NCBI RefSeq assembly: GCF_001515305.1 | Contig: NZ_LNQV01000026.1 | Location: forward strand, 1-59,442 | Source: Aquitalea pelogenes | GTDB taxonomy: Bacteria; Pseudomonadota; Gammaproteobacteria; Burkholderiales; Chromobacteriaceae | DNA length: 59,442 nt | Direction of reading: 5' to 3' | Shown here: positions 23,255-31,862 of the stretch, piece by piece | How the letters are laid out: each line of letters opens with the position of its first letter | Numbering within the stretch: position 1 is the first letter of the stretch | The notes under the pieces: generated by a model | What the model was told of the DNA's origin: nothing | Database searches by the model: none | What the model saw: the letters and a program-made list of their open reading frames with translations, nothing else | Translations under genes and position numbers: made by a program

Positions 23255-24262
23255 TTACTTGGCCAGGTCCTGCAGCCATTGCGGCTTGGACAGTTTGTCG
23301 TAGTCGATGATGTCTGACGCTGCAGGCTGGTAGGCAAACACCGGCTTGCCGTGATTGCTGTAGCGCATGTGGAGATAGGCCAGGCCGCGCAGCTGCGGGG
23401 TGTCCAGCGTGATTTCCTGGTTTATCCCCAGCAACTGGCCCTGACGGTTGGCATACAGGTGCGACACCGTGCGCGTGGCTTGCAAGTCGGCAGCCGAACG
23501 CTGTGTCAGAGCGCGAACCAATTGCGCGGCGGCGGCAGCTTGCTTGCCATCTTCCGGACGGCCCTGGCGCTCGGCCTCCTGCTGGATCACCTTGACCAGG
23601 CCATCCACGATATGCACCACCACTTGGCTTTCCTGCAGCGGATTCATGGCAATGCGCAACTGGTAGCTGGCACCCAGCTGGCGGGCGGTGTCATCCAGCG
23701 GCTCCAGTGCAAATACCTGCTTGTCCACCGTGCCGTAACCTTCATCCACCAGGCCGGGCAGGGCTTTTATCATGGCATCCAGCGGAATTCTGGCGGCGAT
23801 GTCGCTGGGCAGCTTGAAGCGGACAAAACGTGTTTGCTCGCTATACAGCTCGGGCACGAACAAGTCGAAAGCGGATGGGTCCACCAACAGCGAGAAATCC
23901 TGCAGGTTCAGCTCCAGCGGCAGACTGAGGCTGGCTTGCAGATTGCGCCGTTCAAAGCGGAAGGACGGAATCAGTTCCATCCGCTTGCTGGTCTGGTCCA
24001 GCGCGCCATTGATGGCCACCTTGGTGGAACGCGCTATCTGGTTGATGGTGTAGGACAGCTGCGGCTTGGCATCATCGGCGCTGCTGCCGTGCAGCGAGGT
24101 AAAGCCCAGCTCGCCGCTGAAGTTGTAACTGGCATGTTGCAGGTTGTCACGCAGTACCTGGCGGGTGGCGAGGTCTGCCGGTTTGCCGGCCAGCGGGCTG
24201 GCGCAGCCGGTAAGCAACAAGGCGGCAAGGGGAAGAGCGACGAGTGCAGGGCGAAGGTTCAT
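23255..24262 (-). CDS. Conserved lipoprotein of unknown function
   Basis: Lipobox LLLTGCAS at residues 17-24 after MNLRPALVALPLAA. Mature part about 312 aa, no transmembrane helix, predicted mostly beta/alpha with SYNFSGELGFTSLHG early and many LxVxL-like strands (MELIPSFRFERRNLQASLSLPLELNLQDFSLLVDPS), which may form a lipid-carrier-like or LolA-like half-barrel (weak inference). No family is recognised. It lies between lolA and nadE on the same strand with gaps of about 160 and 70 bases. Confidence 0.75.
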   Translation of the reverse strand: MNLRPALVALPLAALLLTGCASPLAGKPADLATRQVLRDNLQHASYNFSGELGFTSLHGSSADDAKPQLSYTINQIARSTKVAINGALDQTSKRMELIPSFRFERRNLQASLSLPLELNLQDFSLLVDPSAFDLFVPELYSEQTRFVRFKLPSDIAARIPLDAMIKALPGLVDEGYGTVDKQVFALEPLDDTARQLGASYQLRIAMNPLQESQVVVHIVDGLVKVIQQEAERQGRPEDGKQAAAAAQLVRALTQRSAADLQATRTVSHLYANRQGQLLGINQEITLDTPQLRGLAYLHMRYSNHGKPVFAYQPAASDIIDYDKLSKPQWLQDLAK

Positions 24263-24333
24263 GGTGATCCCGGAGTCATTTGTTATGTTATGGAGGTGCA
24301 TGCGGGCTGCATGGCTGTGCAGCCCGCCAGACT

Positions 24334-25929
24334 TCAGCTGAACTTGTTGGTGATGGGGTAGCGCCAGTCCTTGCCAAAACCACGCTGGGTGACACGCGGG
24401 CCAACCGGTGCCTGGCGGCGTTTGTACTCGTTGATTTTCAGCAGGCGCACCACCTTGCGTACATCGGCTTCGGCAAAGCCATCGGAAATGATCTGTTCGG
24501 CCGACAGGTTTTCTTCCACATAGCGCGCCATGATGGCATCCAGCACTTCATAGGGTGGCAGGCTGTCCTGGTCTTTCTGATCCGGACGCAGCTCGGCAGA
24601 CGGCGGGCGGGTGATGATGCGCTCCGGAATGATTTCACCCTGGGTATTGCGCCAGCGGCACAGGGCAAATACCAGGGTCTTGGCCACATCCTTCAGCACG
24701 GCAAAGCCGCCGGCCATGTCGCCGTACAGTGTGCAGTAGCCGGTGGTCATTTCCGACTTGTTGCCGGTGGTCAGCACCAGCTTGCCGGTTTTGTTGGACA
24801 GCGCCATCAGCAAGGTGCCGCGAATGCGCGCCTGCAGGTTTTCTTCGGTGGTGTCTTCCGCCAGGCCGTTGAAATTGGCAGCCAGCGCATTCATGAAGCT
24901 TTCGTACATCGGCCAGATTTCAATTTCGTCATACTTCACGCCCACCCGGCCTATCATGTCGCGCGAATCAATGACGGAAATATCGGCGGTATAGCGCGAG
25001 GGCATCATCACCGCATGCACCTTGTCCGCGCCCAGTGCATCCACGGCAATGGCCAGTGTCAGGGCGGAGTCGATACCGCCGGACAGACCCAGCAATACGC
25101 CGGGGAAACCGTTCTTGTTGATGTAGTCGCGCACACCCACCACCAGCGCGCGGTACACGCTTTCCAGCGGGTCGGGCAGGGCAGCCTTTGCGGGGGCGGC
25201 TTGCAGATCGCCCGCTGCAAAATCCACCAGCAGCAATTCATCATCATAGGCGGCGGCCTGGGCAACCACTTCGCCAGCCTTGTTGACGGCAAAGGATGCA
25301 CCATCAAATACCAGCTCGTCCTGCCCACCTACCAGGTTGACATAGGCAAACGGCAGGCCGGTTTCTTCGCTGCGGTAGCGCAGCACCTCGTGCCGGGTTT
25401 CAATCTTGTTGCGATGGAAAGGAGAAGCATTGAGCACCACCACCACATCCGCCCCGGCGTCGGCGGCCTCGGCAGCAGGGTCTACCGACCATACATCCTC
25501 GCAAATCAGCACACCCACCTTGTGTTCGCCCTGCTGGAACACCAGTGGCGTGGCACCCGGAGTAAAGTAGCGGCACTCGTCAAACACTTCGTTGTTGGGC
25601 AGCAGCATCTTGTGATACTGGCCAAGGCGGTTGCCGTCGCGCAGCACGGTGGCCGCATTGAAACGTTCATGACCCAGCTTGACCGGATGGCCAATCACCA
25701 GCGTAATGCCATCCAGCTCCAGCAACTGGTCCATAGCGGCCGAACAGGCCTGATAGAAGCTGTCACGCAGCAGCAGGTCTTCCGGGCTGTAGCCGGTGAG
25801 CGCCAGCTCCGGCGTCACCAGCACATCCGCCCCCTGGGCGATGGCAGCCTGGGCCAGATCGAGAATTTTTCGGGTATTGCCGGCGATATCGCCAACAACG
25901 GGGTTGAACTGAGCGAGCGCAATACGCAT
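24334..25929 (-). CDS. nadE: Glutamine-dependent NAD+ synthetase
   Basis: Last step of NAD synthesis: deamido-NAD + Gln + ATP to NAD. The N-terminal half is a nitrilase-type glutaminase with the Glu-Lys-Cys triad in TPELALTGYSPEDL, QYHKMLLPN and LICEDVWS. The C-terminal half is the ATP-pyrophosphatase synthetase with the P-loop GLSGGIDSALTLAIA and TTGNKSEMTTGYCTLYGDMAGG. Length is 531 aa. The ATG of MRIALAQFNPVVGD fits the family N-terminus; upstream in-frame starts do not. It is divergent from the FemAB-like gene. Confidence 0.94.
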   Translation of the reverse strand: MRIALAQFNPVVGDIAGNTRKILDLAQAAIAQGADVLVTPELALTGYSPEDLLLRDSFYQACSAAMDQLLELDGITLVIGHPVKLGHERFNAATVLRDGNRLGQYHKMLLPNNEVFDECRYFTPGATPLVFQQGEHKVGVLICEDVWSVDPAAEAADAGADVVVVLNASPFHRNKIETRHEVLRYRSEETGLPFAYVNLVGGQDELVFDGASFAVNKAGEVVAQAAAYDDELLLVDFAAGDLQAAPAKAALPDPLESVYRALVVGVRDYINKNGFPGVLLGLSGGIDSALTLAIAVDALGADKVHAVMMPSRYTADISVIDSRDMIGRVGVKYDEIEIWPMYESFMNALAANFNGLAEDTTEENLQARIRGTLLMALSNKTGKLVLTTGNKSEMTTGYCTLYGDMAGGFAVLKDVAKTLVFALCRWRNTQGEIIPERIITRPPSAELRPDQKDQDSLPPYEVLDAIMARYVEENLSAEQIISDGFAEADVRKVVRLLKINEYKRRQAPVGPRVTQRGFGKDWRYPITNKFS

Positions 25930-26002
25930 GTTGAACACAACCATGGGTTTGGATAGTGTCGATTTTACCCCAAGAATGCGCACTTGCCCGAAAGGAAACC
26001 AC

Positions 26003-27133
26003 GTGAATCTGCAACTGGCCGATCAACTCAATGCCCTGGATGCGGCAGAATGGGACCGCCTTGCCGCAAATGCCGGCCTGTTCATGCAGCGGCAATGGTT
26101 GACCGCCCTGCATGACAGCGGCTGTGCCACCGCGGCCACCGGCTGGCAGCCCCTGCCCATCTGGAGCGAGCAGCACGGCCAGCTGCAAGGCCTGGCACCC
26201 GCTTGGCTCAAAAGCCATTCGCGTGGCGAATACGTGTTTGACTGGGCCTGGGCCGAAGCCTGGCAACGCGCCGGGTTGGACTACTATCCCAAGCTGTTGC
26301 TGGCTTCACCCTTCACCCCGGTTACCGGCCAGCGCCTGCTGGGGCAGGGCGAAGCCAGAGCCGCGCTCATCGGCGGCCTGCAGCAAGTGGTGGCGGATTA
26401 TCAACTCTCCTCCGCCCATGTCCTGTTTCCTGCGGCTGAGGAACTGGAGTTGTTGCAGCAGGCCGGCTGGCTGGTTCGCCACGGTGTGCAGTTTCACTGG
26501 CAAAACCAGGGTTATGCCGATTTCGATGCTTTTCTGGCAGCACTGTCGCAAAGCAAGCGCAAGAAAATCCGCCAGGAGCGGCGCAAGGTGCGTGATGCCG
26601 GCATCAGCATACAAGTCCTGCGCGGTGCAGAAATTACCGATCAGCACTGGCAGTTCTTCGAACGCTGCTACCGCCAGACCTATCTGGAACACCGCTCGCC
26701 GCCGTATCTCAACCTGGACTTCTTCCGCATGGCAGGTCGTTTACTGCCCAGCCACTGCGTTCTGTTTATCGCCAGCAGGGGAGATCAGCCCATTGCCGCC
26801 AGCTGGTGCCTGCAAGACGGCAGCACGCTCTATGGCCGTTACTGGGGTGCGCTGGAAAGTGTCGACTGCCTGCATTTCGAGCTGTGCTATTACAGCGGAA
26901 TCGAATACGCCATCCAGCATGGGCTGCAATGTTTCGAAGGCGGCGCGCAAGGCGAACACAAACTGGCCCGCGGTTTTACCCCGGTCATCACCCACTCGGC
27001 CCACTGGATTACCCACCCGCAATTTCGCCGTGCCATTACCGACTGGCTGGCACGCGAGCGTGCCGCCATCGCCGATTATCACACCACGCTTTTTTTGCAT
27101 GACGCTTACAAAAAGCCTTGCACAGCCGCTTAA
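26003..27133 (+). CDS. FemAB-like peptidogalycan/GNAT acyltransferase (DUF482)
   Basis: COG3146-type tandem GNAT-fold protein. Visible conserved blocks are FMQRQWLTALHDSG, GLAPAWLKSHSRGEYVFDW, SPFTPVTGQRLL, LSQSKRKKIRQERRKV, CYRQTYLEHRSPPYLNLDFF, ASWCLQDGSTLYGRYWG and FEGGAQGEHKLARGF. A GTG start behind AAAGGAAACC gives MNLQLADQL; an upstream ATG would overlap nadE. Members are annotated as involved in peptidoglycan or amino-acyl transfer, but the substrate is unproven. Length is 376 aa. Confidence 0.85.
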   Translation: MNLQLADQLNALDAAEWDRLAANAGLFMQRQWLTALHDSGCATAATGWQPLPIWSEQHGQLQGLAPAWLKSHSRGEYVFDWAWAEAWQRAGLDYYPKLLLASPFTPVTGQRLLGQGEARAALIGGLQQVVADYQLSSAHVLFPAAEELELLQQAGWLVRHGVQFHWQNQGYADFDAFLAALSQSKRKKIRQERRKVRDAGISIQVLRGAEITDQHWQFFERCYRQTYLEHRSPPYLNLDFFRMAGRLLPSHCVLFIASRGDQPIAASWCLQDGSTLYGRYWGALESVDCLHFELCYYSGIEYAIQHGLQCFEGGAQGEHKLARGFTPVITHSAHWITHPQFRRAITDWLARERAAIADYHTTLFLHDAYKKPCTAA

Positions 27134-27146
27134 GGGCTTATATACT
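27118..27146 (+). promoter_or_regulatory. Sigma-70 promoter of tRNA-Ser
   Basis: -35 TTGCAC and -10 TATACT with a 17-base spacer, followed by a GC-rich discriminator (GCGC) as expected for stringently controlled stable RNA. It lies about 50 bases before the tRNA and overlaps the end of the preceding gene. Confidence 0.75.
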
Positions 27147-27196
27147 GCGCAGCCTCTGAGGCCGAAACGCAGTAAACACAGCCTCAGCAGCCATCT

Positions 27197-27287
27197 GGAG
27201 AGGTGGATGAGTGGTTTAAGTCGCACGCCTGGAAAGCGTGTTCAGGGTAATACCCTGACGGGGGTTCGAATCCCCCCCTCTCCGCCA
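27197..27287 (+). tRNA. tRNA-Ser (anticodon GGA)
   Basis: 91 nt with CCA encoded. Acceptor GGAGAGG pairs with CCTCTCC before GCCA; anticodon stem CACGC/GCGTG with loop CTGGAAA gives anticodon GGA; a long variable arm (GGGT/ACCC region) marks a type II serine tRNA; T loop GGGGGTTCGAATCCCCC is canonical. Confidence 0.97.
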
Positions 27288-27417
27288 AACACCCCTAAAG
27301 TGTTGTTTTTACAGTAAGTTCAGGCTGCATAAGGCTTTTTTGCCCCTGAGTTCTACACAACACTCCTACACATTGGCGATAAGAGTTCAGTTTTTTTCTT
27401 GGCTTCCTATACTCTGG

Positions 27418-27534
27418 TGTAACTTTGCGGCAGTTTTGGCACTCGTTTGTGTAACGTCGCAGATTCTTTTGCACACTTTCGCGCGCGCTTTTGCACTGAA
27501 TATGTAACTTTGCGGCAGTTTTGGCACTCGTTTG
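27418..27534. repeat. 32-base direct repeat pair with degenerate units
   Basis: Two identical 32-base copies, at 27418-27449 and 27503-27534 (start TGTAACTTTGCGGCAG, end GGCACTCGTTTG), 85 bases apart start to start. Between and after them are shorter relatives such as TGTAACGTCGCAGATTC, TTTTGCAC and TTTTTGGCACGATTTGCG, extending to about 27600. Only two full copies, so not a CRISPR array. Confidence 0.8.
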
Positions 27535-27691
27535 CACTTTTATTGTCACCGCCAATTTGCAGGGTTTTTGGCACGATTTGCGCTTTTTTTGTCACCGGTG
27601 CGCAAAAATCTAACGCTTCCTTTCTGCTACCTTTCCCTGTGATGGAGGAGGGTGGTCAAGTCCTGGTTCTCCGTTCTCTACCACTACCTGC

Positions 27692-27722
27692 AAATAAAAA
27701 CACCCTGCTTCAAGGCAGGGTG
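27692..27722 (-). terminator. Intrinsic terminator, minus strand
   Basis: CACCCTGC and GCAGGGTG around a six-base loop; on the minus strand it is followed by a T-rich tract. A possible second terminator for the YciI/azoR operon. Confidence 0.75.
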
Positions 27723-27826
27723 TCGTGTCCGTAGTTTGGCCAAAGCTGCCTTTCAACCGATGACTGAGGAGCGGCTAATTTACACAGAATTCCAGACATC
27801 CTTCTGTTGAAACAGCACAAACCGAT

Positions 27827-27858
27827 AAAGGCCATGCATGAATTTGCGCATGGCCTTT
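27827..27858. terminator. Hairpin terminator downstream of the YciI gene
   Basis: AAAGGCCATGC and GCATGGCCTTT pair over an 11-base stem. It lies about 100 bases past the YciI-family stop and is symmetric, so it may act in both directions. Confidence 0.78.
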
Positions 27859-27958
27859 CTGTAATCTCGGTTGCCCCATTGTCAGGATAAATTGCTCTAA
27901 ATCTCCCTTGCGAGACAAGGTCATTTTACATGGGGGCCAGACCTTGGCTGTCTCTGTG

Positions 27959-28267
27959 CTAAATCACCTTGGCTTGCTGGGCCCACATGTGGGGGAAACT
28001 TTCGGCACGGATTGCTGCTGTCATTACCTGAGTGTTGAAGCCGGCCAGTTGGTGAATGGCAAAGGGGTCGGCTGCAATCATCTGCTGTATTTCCGCCTCC
28101 TGCTCAGCATATGCCAGGATGAAGCCGCCCGTGCCTCCCAGCAGCGGGCCGGCGAACAGGATGCGGCCTTGGCGGATATTGTCGGCCAACCATGTCTTGT
28201 GGCTTTCCAGTTGTGCCTGGACTTCCTGCTCCGGGCGCAGATAGTGGAGGGTAATGGCAAATAGCAT
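27959..28267 (-). CDS. YciI-family protein
   Basis: 102 aa single-domain YCII protein (ferredoxin-like fold related to dehalogenases/DGPF proteins). Typical residues are FAITLHYLRP at the start, the conserved His-Asp-type pair in SHKTWLADN, GRILFAGPLLGGTGGFILAYAE, and the late DPFAIHQLAGFNTQVM. Its reaction is unknown in most bacteria. It is 26 bases downstream of azoR on the same strand, so probably the last gene of a small stress or detoxification operon. Confidence 0.8.
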   Translation of the reverse strand: MLFAITLHYLRPEQEVQAQLESHKTWLADNIRQGRILFAGPLLGGTGGFILAYAEQEAEIQQMIAADPFAIHQLAGFNTQVMTAAIRAESFPHMWAQQAKVI

Positions 28268-28293
28268 GTTTGTTCTCCGGTATGGAAGGTGAG

Positions 28294-28899
28294 TTACAGG
28301 CTGGCAATGGCGCTTTTGGCTTTGGCAATGCCTGCCTGACGGATTTCAGCGGCTTTGGATGCACCTTCCGCGCGGATGAATTGCACATCGTCTATGCCCA
28401 GAAAGCCGAAGAATGCCCGCAGATAGCCTTCCTGGAAGTCCATGTGTGCCAGCGGGCCTTCGGCATAGAAGCCACCACGGGCCGAGGCGACAATCACGCG
28501 CTTGCCACCGGCCAGACCAACCGGGCCGCGCTCGGTGTACTGGAAGGTACGCCCAGCCTGGGCCAGGCGATCCAGCCATGCCTTGAGCTGGGTGGGAACG
28601 GAAAAGTTGTACATCGGGGTGCCCACGACAATGACATCGCTGGCCATGAATTCCTGCAGCAACAATTCCGATAGCTGATGTTCCTGCAGCGTGGCTGCGT
28701 CAAACGTGCTTACGCCGCTGGGTCGGAATCCTCCGGCAATGGCAGCGGTAAGGTGGCGGATTTCCTGCTGCACCACATCGCGGTAGACCACGCGGGCGTC
28801 CGGGTGTGTGGCTTGCAACTGCTGCACGATGGCGGCAGACAAGTCACGGGTGATGGACTGTGCGCCAAGAATGCTGGCATCAATATGCAGAATATTCAT
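28294..28899 (-). CDS. azoR: FMN-dependent NADH:quinone/azo oxidoreductase
   Basis: Flavodoxin-like quinone reductase / azoreductase. FMN phosphate loop region is SILGAQSITRDLS; the isoalloxazine contact is GTPMYNFSVPTQLKAWLDR; SARGGFY is the second conserved flavin loop. Length of 201 aa is normal. It reduces quinones and azo compounds by two electrons and is induced by electrophiles in relatives. It lies between the alpha/beta hydrolase and the YciI gene, all on one strand. Confidence 0.9.
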   Translation of the reverse strand: MNILHIDASILGAQSITRDLSAAIVQQLQATHPDARVVYRDVVQQEIRHLTAAIAGGFRPSGVSTFDAATLQEHQLSELLLQEFMASDVIVVGTPMYNFSVPTQLKAWLDRLAQAGRTFQYTERGPVGLAGGKRVIVASARGGFYAEGPLAHMDFQEGYLRAFFGFLGIDDVQFIRAEGASKAAEIRQAGIAKAKSAIASL

Positions 28900-28924
28900 G
28901 GGTATCTCTTTGCTGGGTGAGGTG

Positions 28925-29746
28925 TTAACGACTGGCAGCCTGGGCTGCCCGGTCTAGCAGGCGGGCGATGGTCGCCGGGCGGGAAATCATCGAAAGATGG
29001 CTGGCAGGCACCGACCACACGGTGGCACCGATTTGCCCGGCCATGCGTAGCTGAACCGCAGGCGGCAAGGCCTGGTCTTGCGTGGTATGCACATACCAAC
29101 TGGGCTTGTCGTGCCAGGCCGCATGTCCCACCTTGCCGCCAAAGCTGGCGCTGGCAATGGGCTGCTGCACGGCGGCCAACAGCCGCGCCTGTTTGAGAGG
29201 CACATCGGCAGCCATCACCTGGCGGAACTGAGCCGGCTGGTCCAGCCACAGCATGCTGTGCGCGTCGGCAGCCAGCCCTGCCATCGGGGCCTGCAGGCGG
29301 GTCAGCAAATCACTGACCGATTCATCGTTATCCGGCACCAGGGCGGACAGGTAGACCAGGCCTTTCACATTGGCAGCATTGCCCGCCTGGGTGATGACGG
29401 CACCGGCCCAGGAGTGGCCAACCAGCAGCACATCTCCCGTCTGGCGCTGCAGTACCTTTTCGGTGGCGGCAACATCGTCCGCCAATGAAGTCAGCGGGTT
29501 TTGCACCGCCGTAACGTGATAGCCCAGCCGCTGCAGCCGGCTGATGACTGGTGCCCAACTGGAGCCATCAGCAAATGCGCCATGTACCAGCACGATATTG
29601 CGAATGGCAGGCGCGGCCTGGCCAGGCGTGCTGGCCAGTGTCAGCATCACACCGGCAAGGGCCAGCAGTTGCTGCTTCCAGTTGCGGGCTTGCCGTGCGT
29701 TGGCATTCTGGCTTGAAAAGCCTGTTGCATCATTTACTTGTGACAT
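28925..29746 (-). CDS. Exported alpha/beta hydrolase (EstC-like)
   Basis: Serine hydrolase of the salicylate-esterase-like/hydroxynitrile-lyase-like group. A hydrophobic export segment (LLALAGVMLTLASTPGQA) follows a basic stretch. Motifs: IVLVHGAFADGSSW (oxyanion), LLVGHSWAGAVI (nucleophile Ser), a WYVHTTQDQALPP acid region and SHLSMISRP with the catalytic His. The ATG of MSQVNDAT has an upstream GGATGG; another ATG three codons earlier is possible. First gene of the operon with azoR and YciI. Confidence 0.8.
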   Translation of the reverse strand: MSQVNDATGFSSQNANARQARNWKQQLLALAGVMLTLASTPGQAAPAIRNIVLVHGAFADGSSWAPVISRLQRLGYHVTAVQNPLTSLADDVAATEKVLQRQTGDVLLVGHSWAGAVITQAGNAANVKGLVYLSALVPDNDESVSDLLTRLQAPMAGLAADAHSMLWLDQPAQFRQVMAADVPLKQARLLAAVQQPIASASFGGKVGHAAWHDKPSWYVHTTQDQALPPAVQLRMAGQIGATVWSVPASHLSMISRPATIARLLDRAAQAASR

Positions 29747-29860
29747 TTTTTCCATCCGGTGAGTCAATGTCATGCAGTGTAGCCGGGTGGATGAAGGCAA
29801 ATAAGATGGCGAACTTGACATTGTTCATGCAAAATTCGCCAAACAGATAAGGGGAAAATC

Positions 29861-30863
29861 ATGCAGATCGCCATCGTGGCACTGGAAGGCAGTTTGTTAT
29901 CCGCCATCAGCGGCCTGGCGGACATGTTCTGGATCTGTAATCAGGCCAGCCGCAATCCGCCACCGGGGGTGGTGACAGCCCTGGCAGGCAGTCCCAGCCC
30001 TCTGTTTCATACCCGTATTGTCAGTGCCGATGGTCAGCCACTGCGTGACCCGCAAGGGCGGTGGATTCCGGTGGATGGCGCGTTTGATGCAGATACAGCC
30101 TACGATGCCATCCTGATTGCTGGCATGGCGCTGGGGCCTGATGGCCAGCCACCGCATAGTGCGGCACACGCGCAGGCTGCCTGCTGGTTGTCATCCCGCC
30201 ATCAGACTGGCGTGCTGATTGGCGCGCGTGTGCCGGTACCTTTGTGCTGGGCGAAGCCGGTTTGCTCGACCGACGCCGTTGCACCACCACCTGGTGGTTA
30301 CACCATGTGTTCAAGCAGCGCTTTCCGGCTGCCTGCCATGTATGGGGCAGCGCCCTGGAGGAGCAAGACGGCATCATTACCACCGGAGGGCCACTGTCCT
30401 GGGTGGACTTGGCCCTGCATGTCATCCGCCGACTGGCGGCCCGGAGCTGGCCAGGCTGGCGGCGGACATTTCGGTGGCCGACAGCCTGCCCCTGCCGCAA
30501 TTGCTGTATGCCCCGCGTGGCTTCGTCAACACCGCCAATCCTCTGTTATTGCAGGCAGAGCAAATCATCCGCCATGCCCACCCCGGAATGACGGCGGAGG
30601 CCCTGGCTCAGGCATTACACCTGAGCGAGCGCACCTTGCACCGCCGCCTGAAGCAACTGACCGGAGAGTCACCCAAGGCCTTCATCACCCGCGTGCGTAT
30701 CGAAACAGCGTGTGTGTTGCTGGGTACGCCAGGCATCAGCATCAAGCAGGTGGCCGGCCAGTGTGGTTATGGAGATGAAACTGCCTTCCGGCGCGCCTTC
30801 ATTCAGGCCATGGGACTCACTCCGGTGGATTACCGCCGCAGGATGCAAAGCCACCAGAATTAA
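29861..30863 (+). CDS. AraC-family regulator with DJ-1/GATase-like sensor (two frameshifts)
   Basis: Transcriptional regulator of the FtrA/GlxA type. N-terminal DJ-1/PfpI domain: MQIAIVALEGSLLSAISGLAD, then CAGTFVLGEAGLLDRR (nucleophile-elbow Cys) and TTTWWLHHVF. C-terminal AraC helix-turn-helix pair: ALAQALHLSERTLHRRLKQLTGESP and IKQVAGQCGYGDETAFRRAF. Frames change at about 30223 and about 30441; adding one G at each (ggcgcg to gggcgcg; gcggc to gcgggc) restores about 334 aa. It is divergent from the hydrolase-azoR-YciI operon, its likely target. A sequence error is likelier than a pseudogene. Confidence 0.8.
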
Positions 30864-30992
30864 CACGTGAAATTGCGTGCTCCCTACACCGTTCACTACA
30901 GCCTGAATGCCTTGTGACAGCTTACTCTCAGAAACGGACATCGCTACTTACGCTAGGGATGGCAGCTATAGCCGACATCCACCCAAACAGAT

Positions 30993-31008
30993 GGGGGCCT
31001 CCGCCCCC
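30993..31008 (-). terminator. Hairpin at the prophage end
   Basis: GGGGGC and GCCCCC around CTCC, 24 bases after the methyltransferase stop. It lacks a strong T run, so it is a weak terminator call. It may mark the end of the late transcript. Confidence 0.5.
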
Positions 31009-31031
31009 TTCATCCTGCTTACCCTCCAGCC

Positions 31032-31862
31032 CTACACATAAGTCCCCCTCAGCTTCCGGGCGATCCATTCCACGACTTGCGGCACAACGGCGTTGCCGGC
31101 AGCTTGAGCCTCTGCAAAGTTGGTCGCATCCAGTCCGAGGCGAAGCCCATGATGCTCAGACGCTCTGGCCCGCTCAGCCATCGAATCCCGTCCGTCGGCT
31201 TGAGCGATGAGGCCTGCACCATGGATAGGGATCTGGCTGGGGGCTTGTCCGGCAAGTAGTGTAGGGAAAGGCTTGAGCCCGGATTGTTGCGCTGGCGGCG
31301 TGCCAGGAACAGCTGCCACTGGGCTGGCGTCAGCCAGCAGCTCGATGGGGGGATGCTCGCGAAGACCGGCAATAAGGAATACGCGACGGCGTTTTGTGGG
31401 GACTCCGAAGCATGAAGCATCCAGCACCCGCCAGCATCCCAGATACCCGCATTCGGCAAGCGTGGAAATGACTGTCTGGAAATCCTGGCCATCTCGGCAA
31501 GAGAGCAGCCCCGTGACGTTTTCAAGGACCAGCCAGCGAGGCTGTAGCTCGCGGGCGAGGCGGCAGACTTCAAAGAACAGGCCAGAGCGCTGGCCGGCCA
31601 GGCCTTGCCGGGCTCCCATGGTGGAAAGGTCCTGGCAGGGAAAGCCGCCGACCAGGACGTCAACGGCGCTAAGGTTGTGGGCGCCGACGGTGCGCACGTC
31701 GTCGAACTGGCGGGCGTGGGGGAAACGGTCGGCGAGGACGGCGCGGCAGACGGGGTTGATTTCGACTTGCCAGGCGGTGGTGAAACCGGCGTTTTCAAAA
31801 CCGATGTCGAAGCCGCCGATGCCGGCGAACAGGCTACCGATGGTGGGGTGTGGGCCATGCAT
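31032..31862 (-). CDS. DNA (cytosine-5) methyltransferase, phage-borne
   Basis: Type II orphan m5C methyltransferase. Motif I SLFAGIGGFDIGF binds AdoMet, IV is GGFPCQDLSTMGAR with catalytic Cys, VI is LVLENVTGLL, VIII TKRRRVFLIAG (variant of QRRxR) and X GNAVVPQVVEWIARKL. The target recognition part between VIII and IX is short, about 70 residues; total 276 aa. It occupies the site of mom in Mu and overlaps the Com-like gene, so it likely protects phage DNA from host restriction. No cognate restriction gene is near. Confidence 0.92.
   Translation of the reverse strand: MHGPHPTIGSLFAGIGGFDIGFENAGFTTAWQVEINPVCRAVLADRFPHARQFDDVRTVGAHNLSAVDVLVGGFPCQDLSTMGARQGLAGQRSGLFFEVCRLARELQPRWLVLENVTGLLSCRDGQDFQTVISTLAECGYLGCWRVLDASCFGVPTKRRRVFLIAGLREHPPIELLADASPVAAVPGTPPAQQSGLKPFPTLLAGQAPSQIPIHGAGLIAQADGRDSMAERARASEHHGLRLGLDATNFAEAQAAGNAVVPQVVEWIARKLRGTYV

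Larger units (their letters stand above)
27288..27958. other. Gene-free stretch after tRNA-Ser
   Basis: About 670 bases without a credible gene. It is more AT-rich than the flanks and contains an exact 32-base direct repeat, several short related units, and two terminator hairpins at its far side. The small open frames across it are low-complexity by-products of the repeats. A tRNA 3' flank is a usual place for integration scars; no integrase or attachment duplication is visible. Confidence 0.6.

Noticed and set aside
27418-27534. Repeats as a possible CRISPR array
   Set aside because: Only two full copies, 53 bases between them with partial repeats, and no cas genes.
27295-27595. Small minus-strand frames with a repeated ECQNCRKV motif
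   Set aside because: The repeated Cys motif is simply the translated 32-base DNA repeat; no start site or conserved context.
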